Below, piece by piece: positions 25,490-33,636 of a stretch of DNA of 35,577 bases (the stretch's first letter is position 1; each line of letters begins with the position of its first letter). The stretch covers positions 1-35,577 of the forward strand of contig JAGIBF010000086.1 in the NCBI GenBank assembly GCA_017744515.1, written 5' to 3'. A program made the translations under genes and the position numbers. The DNA is from Niastella sp. (lineage in GTDB: Bacteria > Bacteroidota > Bacteroidia > Chitinophagales > Chitinophagaceae). Below the pieces are notes generated by a model. It had not been told where the DNA came from and searched no databases. It saw only the letters and a program-made list of their open reading frames with translations.

Positions 25490-25554
25490 ATGGCTTCCTA
25501 TGTTAAGGTTCCCCGTATTTTCTTCCTTAAACTCTCTTTCTCTTATCTTGCATT

Positions 25555-26271
25555 ATGAGTTTGCCTATTTTCTATATTGAATCGGCTGCGGCTGTCAATG
25601 ATATCATGACTTTGCCGGAAGAAGCGTCGAAGCATATCATACAGGTGCTGCGCAAAGGGATTGGTGAGCAAGTATTGCTTACTGATGGTACGGGTAATCT
25701 GCTGACGGCCGAGATCATCAATGACCATAAAAAGAAATGTGGCGTGCGCATTACGCAGGGGCAACATACACCAGCTCCCGGCAGGCAGATTACGATTGCT
25801 ATTTCCTTATTGAAGAATACCAGCCGCTTTGAGTGGTTCCTGGAGAAAGCTACGGAGATAGGGGTGCAAGCAATCATTCCTTTGTTGTGTGAGCGAACGG
25901 AACGGGAACATTTCCGGCATGATCGTATGAAGAGTATACTTGTGAGTGCCATGCTGCAAAGTCAGCAAAGCTGGCTGCCGGTGTTGCATGAACCGATTAG
26001 TTATGAGCAATTGTTTCGTCAGGAAGTAGTGATTGGAACGGCCCAGAAGTTCATTGCTCATTGCATGGAGGATGCACGGAAGGATCTGCGGAATGAGGCT
26101 GTTTCTTCTCTACCTTCCCAGATTATTCTTATAGGACCTGAAGGTGATTTTACGCCGGGGGAAGTATCGCTGGCGCTGGAACATCAGTTTGTGCCTGTAA
26201 CGCTTGGTAATAATCGTTTGCGTACGGAAACGGCCGGTGTGGTGGCTGCTACTTTATTGAGGTTGATCTGA
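25555..26271 (+). CDS. rsmE: 16S rRNA m3U1498 methyltransferase
   Basis: The 238-residue SPOUT-family enzyme methylates N3 of U1498 in 16S rRNA using S-adenosylmethionine. Visible motifs are an N-terminal PUA-like part (EASKHIIQVLRKGIGEQVLLTDGTG), SLLKNTSRFEWFLEKATEIGVQAIIPLLCERTER, and the trefoil-knot signatures ILIGPEGDFTPGEV and VTLGNNRLRTETAGV. Asp replaces the more usual second Gly in GPEGG, a mild change seen as tolerable. The stop codon TGA abuts the stop of the convergent regulator gene with no bases between. Confidence 0.95.
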   Translation: MSLPIFYIESAAAVNDIMTLPEEASKHIIQVLRKGIGEQVLLTDGTGNLLTAEIINDHKKKCGVRITQGQHTPAPGRQITIAISLLKNTSRFEWFLEKATEIGVQAIIPLLCERTEREHFRHDRMKSILVSAMLQSQQSWLPVLHEPISYEQLFRQEVVIGTAQKFIAHCMEDARKDLRNEAVSSLPSQIILIGPEGDFTPGEVSLALEHQFVPVTLGNNRLRTETAGVVAATLLRLI

Positions 26272-26907
26272 TCAGTTGAGTAGTTTGTATTCCCGTGCTA
26301 CTTTGATCAACAGCATCGTGCTGGTTACATTGAATTTCTGCAGCATATTCTTGCGGTGTGTTTCTACTGTATAGGTGCTAAGGTGTAATTTATCGGCAAT
26401 TTGCGGACCGGTAAGTCCTTCGCTTAATAATGCCAGTATTTCTTTTTCCCGCCTTGTGAGTACCGGCATCTGGTTCAGGGCAGTGTTGAGGCTTTGGTAT
26501 TGTTGCAATACTTTTTCATTGGCTTCTCTGCTCAGGTATACGTGTCCATCCAACACCCGGTGGATAGCATGGATGAGTTCATCGCGCTCCATATTTTTCA
26601 ACAGGTACCCGTTGCCACCGCGGTGGAGGAGTTGTGTAATGATGCCGGCATCGTTGGCAGAGGTGACGCCAATGATCTTTGTGGCTTTATTTTTTGTACG
26701 TATCAATTCGCAGAGTACCAGTCCATCCATGTCGGGCAGGCTAATGTCGAGCAGGATCACATCAACTGGTTGCTTTTCCAGGAATGCGAGTGCTTCCTTG
26801 CCTGTTTTGGCGGTGCCGGTTACCTGCAGGTAGTTCTCGGACTGCAGCATTGTTTTGATGCCGTCGGTAACAAGGGGATGGTCGTCGATGATGAAGATGG
26901 TGATCAT
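26272..26907 (-). CDS. NarL/FixJ (LuxR-type) response regulator
   Basis: The 211-residue protein has an N-terminal receiver domain with acidic pocket Asp8/Asp9 and phospho-acceptor Asp54 (LLDISLPDMDG). A C-terminal GerE/LuxR helix-turn-helix follows (LTRREKEILALLSEGLTGPQIADKLHLSTYTVETHRKNMLQKFNV). Such regulators bind DNA as phosphorylated dimers. It overlaps the upstream kinase gene by four bases (ATGA), so the two form an operon and a cognate pair. Candidate targets include the repeat-rich divergent region upstream of its kinase. Confidence 0.95.
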   Translation of the reverse strand: MITIFIIDDHPLVTDGIKTMLQSENYLQVTGTAKTGKEALAFLEKQPVDVILLDISLPDMDGLVLCELIRTKNKATKIIGVTSANDAGIITQLLHRGGNGYLLKNMERDELIHAIHRVLDGHVYLSREANEKVLQQYQSLNTALNQMPVLTRREKEILALLSEGLTGPQIADKLHLSTYTVETHRKNMLQKFNVTSTMLLIKVAREYKLLN

Positions 26908-28904
26908 AGTGCTGTATTCAGGAATTCCATAAGTACTGTAGTGCCTACTCCTTTTTGTGAATCTATGTTGATGTTCCCGTTGAGGTAGTGTACCCGGTTT
27001 TTAACGCTTTCCATGCCGCTGTGCCGGGCAGTGTCTATATCTTGTGTATTGAAGCCTTTGCCATTGTCTTCTACCGTTACGGTAAGGCGGTTCCCATTTT
27101 TATTGAACTGGATGATGGCTTCGGTAGCCTGTGCATGTTTGATGATGTTGTTGAGCAGTTCCTGCAGTATACGGTAGAGCATGATCTCGCCGGAGGCGTT
27201 GAGGCGTTTGTCCATTCCATATGCCTGCAGGGTGACGCGCAATAGTTTCCCGCTGCTGATGGATGCGCACATGTCCTGTACTGCCTGGATGAGCCCCAGT
27301 TTCATCAATACTTCGGGCATCATGTTGTGTGCAACGCGGCGCAGTTCTCCGGATGCTGTATCTACCAATTCATAGCTTTTTTGGAACAGCGGGCTTTCTT
27401 TGAGGGCAGGGTGTTCATGCTGCAGTACGCTGAAGTTCATTTTAACAGTAGAAAATAATCCTCCCAGTCCATCATGCAGATCTTTGGCTATGCGGGTGCG
27501 TTCTGTTTCCTGTCCGTTGAGCATGCTTTGCAGGGATACTACCTGCTGCTGTCTTTCAAGGAATTTAATTTGTTCTTGTTGCAGGTGTTGTTCTTTTTCG
27601 GCAATGGTTTGTTTCTGTTTGCTGTTTCTGTATAGCCATCCAATGCTTAATAATAATATTGCTGCCGACAGGCCGCCAATCATCAGCACGCGGTTCCTTT
27701 TTACAATCAGCAGTTCTTTTTCAGCTGAGTCGGCTTTGAGCTCTGCTATCTCTTTTTCCTTTTTCTGATGCTGGTATTTCGATTCAAGGGATAGTGTTAC
27801 TTTTTGGGTTGCACTGTTTGTTGAGCTGTCGGCGTATTTTTTATTGAGTGTTGCAAACTCCAATGCTTTTTTATAATCGCCTTTTGTTTTTGCTACGCTG
27901 GTCAACAAACTATAGGCATCGGATAACACTGTCATTTGCCTGGTAGTGTTGCCAATGCCTATGGCTATATGTGCGTATTGTTCTGCTTCTTTATATTTGC
28001 CTAATTTGTATTGTATCCTGGCAATGTTGTTGGCAGGATTGCCCTGCACGAGTTTTTGCTCCAGGCTATCGGCCAGATGGTAGGCGGCCTTGTATGCGAT
28101 TAATGCGGCAGGCAGGTCGTTGATGTATTCGTAGTATATGCCCTGGTTGTTGTGGACAAGGTTGGCCATGACCACATTGTTGAGCTTTTTATTGATCTGT
28201 ACGGCTGTATCGAGGTGATGTCCGGCATCTGCCGCTTTGTTCAATTTGATATAGGTATCCATGAGATCGAGGTGTACCAGTATCCGGTGGCGCTCTTCGT
28301 CGGGATAGCCGGTAAACTGCAACGCTTTTTTACCATATTCTATGCCTTTTTCAAGTTGGTTCTCGGCCAACAGGTTATTGCAAAGATTCATATAGGTTTG
28401 GGGCATGATGGCCTTGATCTCCGGCGACTTGACTGCTTCCAAGAGCTCTACTGCTTTCATCAGGTAGCTGATAGCCGTGCTATGATCCGACTGGTAATTG
28501 TATAGTATGGAATAGGTGTTGTTGTATTGTACTAATAGGTGGGTATCTTTTGATGCTCCGGGTAATTGCAGGCATTTGTCAAGGTAGTATTTCGCACTGT
28601 CGTATATGTTGAGGTTGGTATAATTCAAGCCGATGGCATAGGTGGTGCGGGCTTGTTTTTCTTTCAAGCCAAGCTTATCCGATAGCATAAGGGCTTTCTT
28701 GCAATACTGCAGGGAGTTTCTAAAGTCTCCTTCATTGAAGTATAATCTATATAGAAAATTGATGGCTTTGTATGTATTGGTGTCTTCCTTGTTGAGTGCT
28801 GTCACACGCAATAGGCTGTCCTTGTATGGATTGGTCTGGCCATAGGCAGTACCAAGCAGCGTACTGCTTATCAATAGCCAGATCAAAGGGGTTATCTTCT
28901 TCAT
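26904..28904 (-). CDS. TPR-containing sensor histidine kinase (HisKA_3/NarX type)
   Basis: The 666-residue protein has a signal peptide (about 1-22) and a periplasmic array of TPR repeats (about 40-360). One membrane helix (about 405-425) is followed by a coiled coil, then HisKA_3 with KDLHDGLGG (phospho-acceptor His477) and an HATPase domain with LLNNIIKHAQ (N box) and DNGKGF (Asp613). This is a common Bacteroidota arrangement in which the TPR region senses an unknown envelope signal or partner. It is co-translated with the response regulator. Divergent from it is the exported-protein operon, which makes that operon a plausible target. Confidence 0.95.
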   Translation of the reverse strand: MKKITPLIWLLISSTLLGTAYGQTNPYKDSLLRVTALNKEDTNTYKAINFLYRLYFNEGDFRNSLQYCKKALMLSDKLGLKEKQARTTYAIGLNYTNLNIYDSAKYYLDKCLQLPGASKDTHLLVQYNNTYSILYNYQSDHSTAISYLMKAVELLEAVKSPEIKAIMPQTYMNLCNNLLAENQLEKGIEYGKKALQFTGYPDEERHRILVHLDLMDTYIKLNKAADAGHHLDTAVQINKKLNNVVMANLVHNNQGIYYEYINDLPAALIAYKAAYHLADSLEQKLVQGNPANNIARIQYKLGKYKEAEQYAHIAIGIGNTTRQMTVLSDAYSLLTSVAKTKGDYKKALEFATLNKKYADSSTNSATQKVTLSLESKYQHQKKEKEIAELKADSAEKELLIVKRNRVLMIGGLSAAILLLSIGWLYRNSKQKQTIAEKEQHLQQEQIKFLERQQQVVSLQSMLNGQETERTRIAKDLHDGLGGLFSTVKMNFSVLQHEHPALKESPLFQKSYELVDTASGELRRVAHNMMPEVLMKLGLIQAVQDMCASISSGKLLRVTLQAYGMDKRLNASGEIMLYRILQELLNNIIKHAQATEAIIQFNKNGNRLTVTVEDNGKGFNTQDIDTARHSGMESVKNRVHYLNGNINIDSQKGVGTTVLMEFLNTAL

Positions 28905-28941
28905 GCTGCCTCGGATTAAAGCACAATATATCGAATTGCCC

Positions 28942-29004
28942 TACCCCGGCACTACCTGCATTCAGGTATTTTTCCCGTCTTGAATTCACTATGGTCAGGT
29001 ATTG
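28942..29004. promoter_or_regulatory. Candidate regulator-binding repeat cluster in the divergent kinase/operon region
   Basis: TACC occurs at 28942 and 28953 (11 bp apart). The latter forms the perfect inverted repeat TACCTG-CATT-CAGGTA (28953-28968). TCAGGTATT occurs at 28962-28970 and again at 28995-29003, exactly 33 bp (three turns) apart. The layout resembles paired NarL-type heptamers, which begin TACC, in a 7-2-7 arrangement. The last copy overlaps the TTG of the candidate operon promoter. Confidence 0.5.
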
Positions 29005-29032
29005 AAAAGGGGGGTAGGTGGAGATAGTTTTG
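29002..29032 (+). promoter_or_regulatory. Candidate promoter of the exported lipid-related operon
   Basis: TTG (29002-29004) and TAGTTTTG (29025-29032, exact TAnnTTTG) are separated by 20 bases, the spacing expected of Bacteroidota promoters. The first ATG (29037) begins only five bases after the -7 box, so the transcript would be leaderless or nearly so. Confidence 0.55.
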
Positions 29033-29036
29033 GGTT

Positions 29037-30266
29037 ATGATAACGCTCCACAAAACTACACTATTTGTTTGCCTGCTGTTGGTCTGTGCCTGTGTTTACA
29101 GCCAGAACGAAGGGAATAGCTCGCGTGTAACGCCCAAAGAGTTGAATATACCAGCTTCTCCGGTTTTTGACCTGATGGGAGTAACGCCTTCTCAGGTGAC
29201 GCGTACGTCGGATATCAAAGACTTCAAGGTTGACTGGTCTTTCAAGTCCTGGCGGCTCAATCCCAACCTTGCTATTCAATCGCAGCCTTTTTGGGAATTG
29301 TTTTATAACCGCAAGAGCCTGGATAAATATCAGCGTGCTTCTGGCTTTATGCGCCGGCTGGCTTCACTGGACCTTTCTATCGGTACGGTACAAAATGAAG
29401 AGAGTGACCGGCGTATCGGTGCGGCGGTTAAGTTTAACCTGATCAAAAAGGGTGATCCTTTGCTGGCTAAAGACTTGTATACTGGTATCCCCGAGAAATA
29501 TGAAGCTGAGAAAAAGGAGCTGGAATCGCAACTCAAGCAATTGGAGCAGCAATTGGATACTACTCAGAATATATTGGATAAACCTGCTCTCCGCAGCAGC
29601 ATCGCTTCTACTGAAGAGCAATTGCTTTCTATAGGTTCGCGCCGTAATGCAGAGATCAATGCCCGGGCTAAAATTTTTGTGCAGGAGAACTGGAATGCTT
29701 CCTGGCTGGATGTGGCTGTTGGCAAGGTGAATACTTATGCTACCGACAGTGCGGGTAGTCTTTCAAAGCTTCGCCTCAACAGGAATACTGCCTGGGGTTT
29801 CTGGCTTAATGGTGGCATGGGTATTGGCAAAAATATGTTGGCATCGGCACTCATACGCACCAGTGTATATGAGGAGCAGGTAGATTTTTTACTGCGTGAT
29901 ATCGATACGGATGAAGTGACTACGCAGCAGGCTATTGCCGACAATCAGTTGTGGTCGATGGGCTTCAATCTTCGTTATGGTGGTTCTTTATATTCCTTCT
30001 TCGCCGAATTCTTCTACGAGCGTAAGGGTTTGAAATCGGCGCTACAGGCGCTCAATGAAAGTTTCAAGGTTCCCAATGATGATGTAGAGATCGTCGAGTC
30101 GTCTGTACAGTGGACAACGGTGCATCCTTATACGATCAACTTTGGTGGTGACTGGCGCGTGAGCCGTAACCTGATCCTGAATTATGGCATGCGTTGTCTT
30201 TTCGATAAGAACTGGAAGATGCAAACTTTTACTCCTGTGGTGTCTATTTCCTGTATGATGCGCTAA
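29037..30266 (+). CDS. Exported beta-rich protein, probable outer-membrane barrel, with coiled-coil insert
   Basis: I do not recognise a family. The 409-residue protein has a signal peptide (LLLVCACVYSQ, about 1-23) and a beta-rich N-terminal part (to about 150). A charged coiled coil (about 153-198: YEAEKKELESQLKQLEQQL) follows. The long C-terminal part has alternating-hydrophobicity strands of outer-membrane barrels (AWGFWLNGGMGIGKNMLASALIR, SMGFNLRYGGSLYSFFAEFFY, TINFGGDWRVSRNLILNYGMRCLF). It is the first gene of a tight operon of exported proteins and could be the surface component. Localisation is inference. Confidence 0.78.
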   Translation: MITLHKTTLFVCLLLVCACVYSQNEGNSSRVTPKELNIPASPVFDLMGVTPSQVTRTSDIKDFKVDWSFKSWRLNPNLAIQSQPFWELFYNRKSLDKYQRASGFMRRLASLDLSIGTVQNEESDRRIGAAVKFNLIKKGDPLLAKDLYTGIPEKYEAEKKELESQLKQLEQQLDTTQNILDKPALRSSIASTEEQLLSIGSRRNAEINARAKIFVQENWNASWLDVAVGKVNTYATDSAGSLSKLRLNRNTAWGFWLNGGMGIGKNMLASALIRTSVYEEQVDFLLRDIDTDEVTTQQAIADNQLWSMGFNLRYGGSLYSFFAEFFYERKGLKSALQALNESFKVPNDDVEIVESSVQWTTVHPYTINFGGDWRVSRNLILNYGMRCLFDKNWKMQTFTPVVSISCMMR

Positions 30267-30298
30267 TCTCTCCTATTAATAAAAAATAATCAACAATC

Positions 30299-32011
30299 AT
30301 GTTCACTAAAACAGTATTGGCGATAAACTTGTCATGCTCTTGCCTGCTGGCTACTGCACAGGTTAAGCAGCAGGTGCAGCTCAGGGATTCGATCAGGTTG
30401 ATCAATCAGCCTGATAAGAAGATCGATCCCAAACTTATAGATGCTAAAATCGTCGACTCCAAGCTGAGTAAGTTATTGGTTAATTATCAATTTGCTGATG
30501 ATGCTGTGAAGGTGGTGGTGCTGATGCATGGCATTACGGGTGACGAGATCGATACTGATCCTCCTACCACTGGTTATTATACTGCTAAATGTTCCACTAA
30601 TACTATCAAGCATGTGAAGGCTTATTTCGGCTATCACTTCATCGCAAAAATGTTGGGGTACAATGGTTCTATACCTGCCAATCCTGAGCTGGCCAGGAGC
30701 AGTTCCAATCATCCTACGATAGAGAGTCTGTCGGGTAAGACCATGAGAAACCCTGGTGAATTTTATCAGCAGGCTAACAATGATGGTGTAGTGGGTGATC
30801 ATATTTACCGGCTTACCAGCAGTAATAGCCGGGAAAAGATCTATGCGATGCTGGTGCCGCGTAATGGTACTATCAGGATGATGGCTCAGGCAGATGATGC
30901 TGCTAAAAAGATATATGATTATTATAAGGAAATGGAAAGGGTATTGGGTACTTCGAAGATCCAGCTTTACCTGGTTTGCCACAGTGGCGGCGGTATCGTG
31001 TCGAGGATGCTGATGAAGCCTAATATTCGTTTTGATGGCAGTTCGCTGGATGAGGAGAAGGCTGCTTTTGTTCGTAACAGGACCGTGTGTGTTACGACCA
31101 TGAGTACGCCGCATGAGGGTTCTCCTCTGCCGAGTAAGATCATCTCTATCAAGAATGATGCACGTACGGCTGATAGCGCCAAGGCGCGGCTGTTGCGGTG
31201 TATTCCTTTTTTCGACCTGGTGCCTGGTTTTACTTTCCCGGGTATGGTAAGGGATTTCAATTTTGTTGATTTCGTTACGGCTATTCCAAACTTTGAGATA
31301 CGGGCTTCGCGTGATAATATGGCCCGGGAGTTCATTCTCGATTTTAATATCGGAGAGGGTGATCCGCAATATGCCTTACGTGGTGATGGTTCTAAAATCC
31401 CGGTTTATTGTTTTGGCGGCAGGAGACCGACGGGGCCTTATTATACTTCTATATCTCAGGATGCTTTTGGTAATATTCCTCAATATTATGTGCGCCGGGG
31501 GAGCACTATCGAGTTGTTGGACAAAATGCAGGTGACGTATATCCTGGGTGTGCCTGCTGCGCATTATATATTGCATGCTTTCGATGCGCCTGGTAATGAT
31601 CCGCTCAACTGGGGTGCTACGCCTGCGGGCCAAGCCGCCAAATTCGATAGAGTGAAATGGGGCGGTAAAACTCCTGCCGGTACTTTTCAACCTTACACTT
31701 TTGTGAATGGTCCTGCTGCTGTGATGCCTATGATCTACTGCCTGGATGGTACTGATGGTGAAGTGGATACTGATGGTTTTGTCGATTATGCTTCGGCTGT
31801 AGGCTTCAGGATGGGCAAGAGCGAGAATGAATATTTCGATCATACAAGGGGTGGTAGTTTCTACCGTATTTATAATGGCCCTTTTGAGCAGCACAATCAC
31901 GGTACTATTATGATGGATCAGGCTGTGGGGCAATATGTGCTGGATAATATCATCAAGGTGGCCGGCCCTTATCCGCAAGTGGCTGGAACAACGAGTACCT
32001 GGACCAAATAA
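30299..32011 (+). CDS. Secreted alpha/beta hydrolase, lipase-like
   Basis: The 570-residue protein has a signal peptide (to about residue 20, LLATAQ). Its hydrolase core starts at KVVVLMHGITGD (oxyanion HG at 77-78). The nucleophile elbow is YLVCHSGGG, with Ser229 (Cys replaces the first Gly of GxSxG), followed by SRMLMKP and TTMSTPHEGSPLP, as in lipases. A lipase-like acid region GTDGEVDTDGFVDYASA and a late His in EQHNHGTIMM (His532/534) complete a plausible triad. It is expected to cleave an ester, perhaps a lipid, in the periplasm or at the surface. It starts 32 bases after the barrel-like gene and 23 bases before the next gene. Confidence 0.82.
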   Translation: MFTKTVLAINLSCSCLLATAQVKQQVQLRDSIRLINQPDKKIDPKLIDAKIVDSKLSKLLVNYQFADDAVKVVVLMHGITGDEIDTDPPTTGYYTAKCSTNTIKHVKAYFGYHFIAKMLGYNGSIPANPELARSSSNHPTIESLSGKTMRNPGEFYQQANNDGVVGDHIYRLTSSNSREKIYAMLVPRNGTIRMMAQADDAAKKIYDYYKEMERVLGTSKIQLYLVCHSGGGIVSRMLMKPNIRFDGSSLDEEKAAFVRNRTVCVTTMSTPHEGSPLPSKIISIKNDARTADSAKARLLRCIPFFDLVPGFTFPGMVRDFNFVDFVTAIPNFEIRASRDNMAREFILDFNIGEGDPQYALRGDGSKIPVYCFGGRRPTGPYYTSISQDAFGNIPQYYVRRGSTIELLDKMQVTYILGVPAAHYILHAFDAPGNDPLNWGATPAGQAAKFDRVKWGGKTPAGTFQPYTFVNGPAAVMPMIYCLDGTDGEVDTDGFVDYASAVGFRMGKSENEYFDHTRGGSFYRIYNGPFEQHNHGTIMMDQAVGQYVLDNIIKVAGPYPQVAGTTSTWTK

Positions 32012-32034
32012 TATTCAACTTTAATTATTTTTCA

Positions 32035-33627
32035 ATGAAAAGGATATATCATTCAAGCTCAATTATAAGTATGTTGTTGGGAGGCATGTTGGTTGCCGGT
32101 GTACCTGCTGTGGCGCAAACTATTCAACGTATAGATATTCAAACGGTGAAAGTGAATCCGTCACGTGTGCCCATTGTGAATCGTGCACCTTATCAGTCCA
32201 AAGCTGCTAATGCCGACCCTGCTCCTGATACCATGAAGCTCGTGATCAAAGCTGACCGGTCGGTGCCTGGCAGTGTGGACAAAACCATGACCGTAGCTCA
32301 GTATACTGCCCGGATGCGGAAGATAGAGCAACTGATGAACCAGGAAGGGTTCACACTTACAGAACTGCAAACTATCCAGACGCCGCTGAACTTATACAAG
32401 CCGGTAAAGCGTATCGATTTCACGCCTGCTACGAAGGGCAGCTTTAGTACTACTTCCAGTAAGTTGTCGACTAAAAAAACGGCGCTTCAGTTGAATCAAC
32501 TGGCTTTCAAGAACAGGAAATTGCCGGGGCTGGAGGTTAAGATGATCCCGGCTTATAAATTAAACCGGGCAACGATCAGTGATTTCAAAAAAGCAAATCC
32601 TGGCAAGGTGGCAAAGAGTGGCAACACTTATACGCTCATTAAAACTATTCCCATGAAGCCAGGGAGTATCGTTTTACCTGCTACCACTCCTAAAACATCC
32701 CGTCGCCGGGAAGACCTGCCTTTGTTTGAGCAGGAGGGCAATAATGAAGTATTGTTTTCTGTAAATGCCAGTGGTTACCTCGAATCGACTGCTACTGCCT
32801 ACCCTATCAATAAGCCTATCGATGAAGTAACGCTGGATGACCTGAAGGATACGCGTTCTTCGAATACTGTGAAGGGTGGCATTGAAGCTTCGGCAAGGAT
32901 CGATGATCGAACGATCCCTGTTATGAGCCTTTCGATTGAATATGGCGCTATGGCTAATCGCAATGAGCAACATTATAAAAAAGTAGGATTGTTGCTTGGC
33001 GGGCAGCAATTGATGAGTGCTAACTCGCGTGAAAGTTTTAGTGGTGACGACCAGGTGGTGACTGACCGGTTTGAAAAAACGGTAGACATTCCGCTGGCTA
33101 TTCTTACTATGCCGGTAGGTATTGGCCGGGTGCAGTGTGAGTGGGGCATTTCGGGTGGTGTAAGCCTGGACGTGAATGGTGAAATGCACCGTGGACTGGC
33201 TGGGTTGCAGATAAAGCCTTCAGCGCGCCTCGATGTGTATGGTGAAGCGAAGGCGGGTATTGGTTTTGGCGATTTTGATTTTATTGCTGCTTATATACGT
33301 CCTGAATTACGGCTGGTAACTATCGAGCTGGACAATTATGCGGAGTCTTCCCTCAACTGGGCTAATACCTGGCAGTTGTATAATGATGTTTCCAGCACAG
33401 GTACTATAGAAATGCTTAAGGGCTATTTGCATGCCGGTGTAAGGGTCGGTTATCCTGATATAAAATGGTGTGCTGTTGGGGCTGGTGTAAGTATGCCTTG
33501 TGGCACTGTATGGCGGCAACTGGACTTCCGGGTGACTTTGTGGGATAGTGGCGATGGCCTTGTAAGGGCCAACAAAACGTTTATCGACTCGGACCCTACG
33601 GAATTATTCTTTGATGACTGGAGATAA
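32035..33627 (+). CDS. Exported protein of unknown function
   Basis: I do not recognise a family. The 530-residue protein has a signal peptide (LVAGVPAVAQ, about 1-28) and an extended basic, Pro/Thr-rich first half (to about 230: ...LNLYKPVKRIDFTPATKG..., LSTKKTALQLNQ). A beta-rich second half follows (NNEVLFSVNASGYLESTATAYPI; GISGGVSLDVNGEMHRGLAGLQIKPSARLDVYGEAKAGIGFGDFDF-type strands near 375-420) with three Cys late in the chain (VQCEWG, KWCAVGAGVSMPCG). The beta half may be a barrel or sandwich. It lies 23 bases after the hydrolase and 9 bases before the vitellogenin-N-like gene, so it works in the same system. Confidence 0.75.
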   Translation: MKRIYHSSSIISMLLGGMLVAGVPAVAQTIQRIDIQTVKVNPSRVPIVNRAPYQSKAANADPAPDTMKLVIKADRSVPGSVDKTMTVAQYTARMRKIEQLMNQEGFTLTELQTIQTPLNLYKPVKRIDFTPATKGSFSTTSSKLSTKKTALQLNQLAFKNRKLPGLEVKMIPAYKLNRATISDFKKANPGKVAKSGNTYTLIKTIPMKPGSIVLPATTPKTSRRREDLPLFEQEGNNEVLFSVNASGYLESTATAYPINKPIDEVTLDDLKDTRSSNTVKGGIEASARIDDRTIPVMSLSIEYGAMANRNEQHYKKVGLLLGGQQLMSANSRESFSGDDQVVTDRFEKTVDIPLAILTMPVGIGRVQCEWGISGGVSLDVNGEMHRGLAGLQIKPSARLDVYGEAKAGIGFGDFDFIAAYIRPELRLVTIELDNYAESSLNWANTWQLYNDVSSTGTIEMLKGYLHAGVRVGYPDIKWCAVGAGVSMPCGTVWRQLDFRVTLWDSGDGLVRANKTFIDSDPTELFFDDWR

Positions 33628-33636
33628 TATGATTGT

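Noticed and set aside
30473..31369. 298-codon antisense frame opposite the hydrolase gene
   Set aside because: The plus-strand frame has clear hydrolase motifs and a signal peptide; the antisense translation is Ile/Arg/His-rich without motifs.
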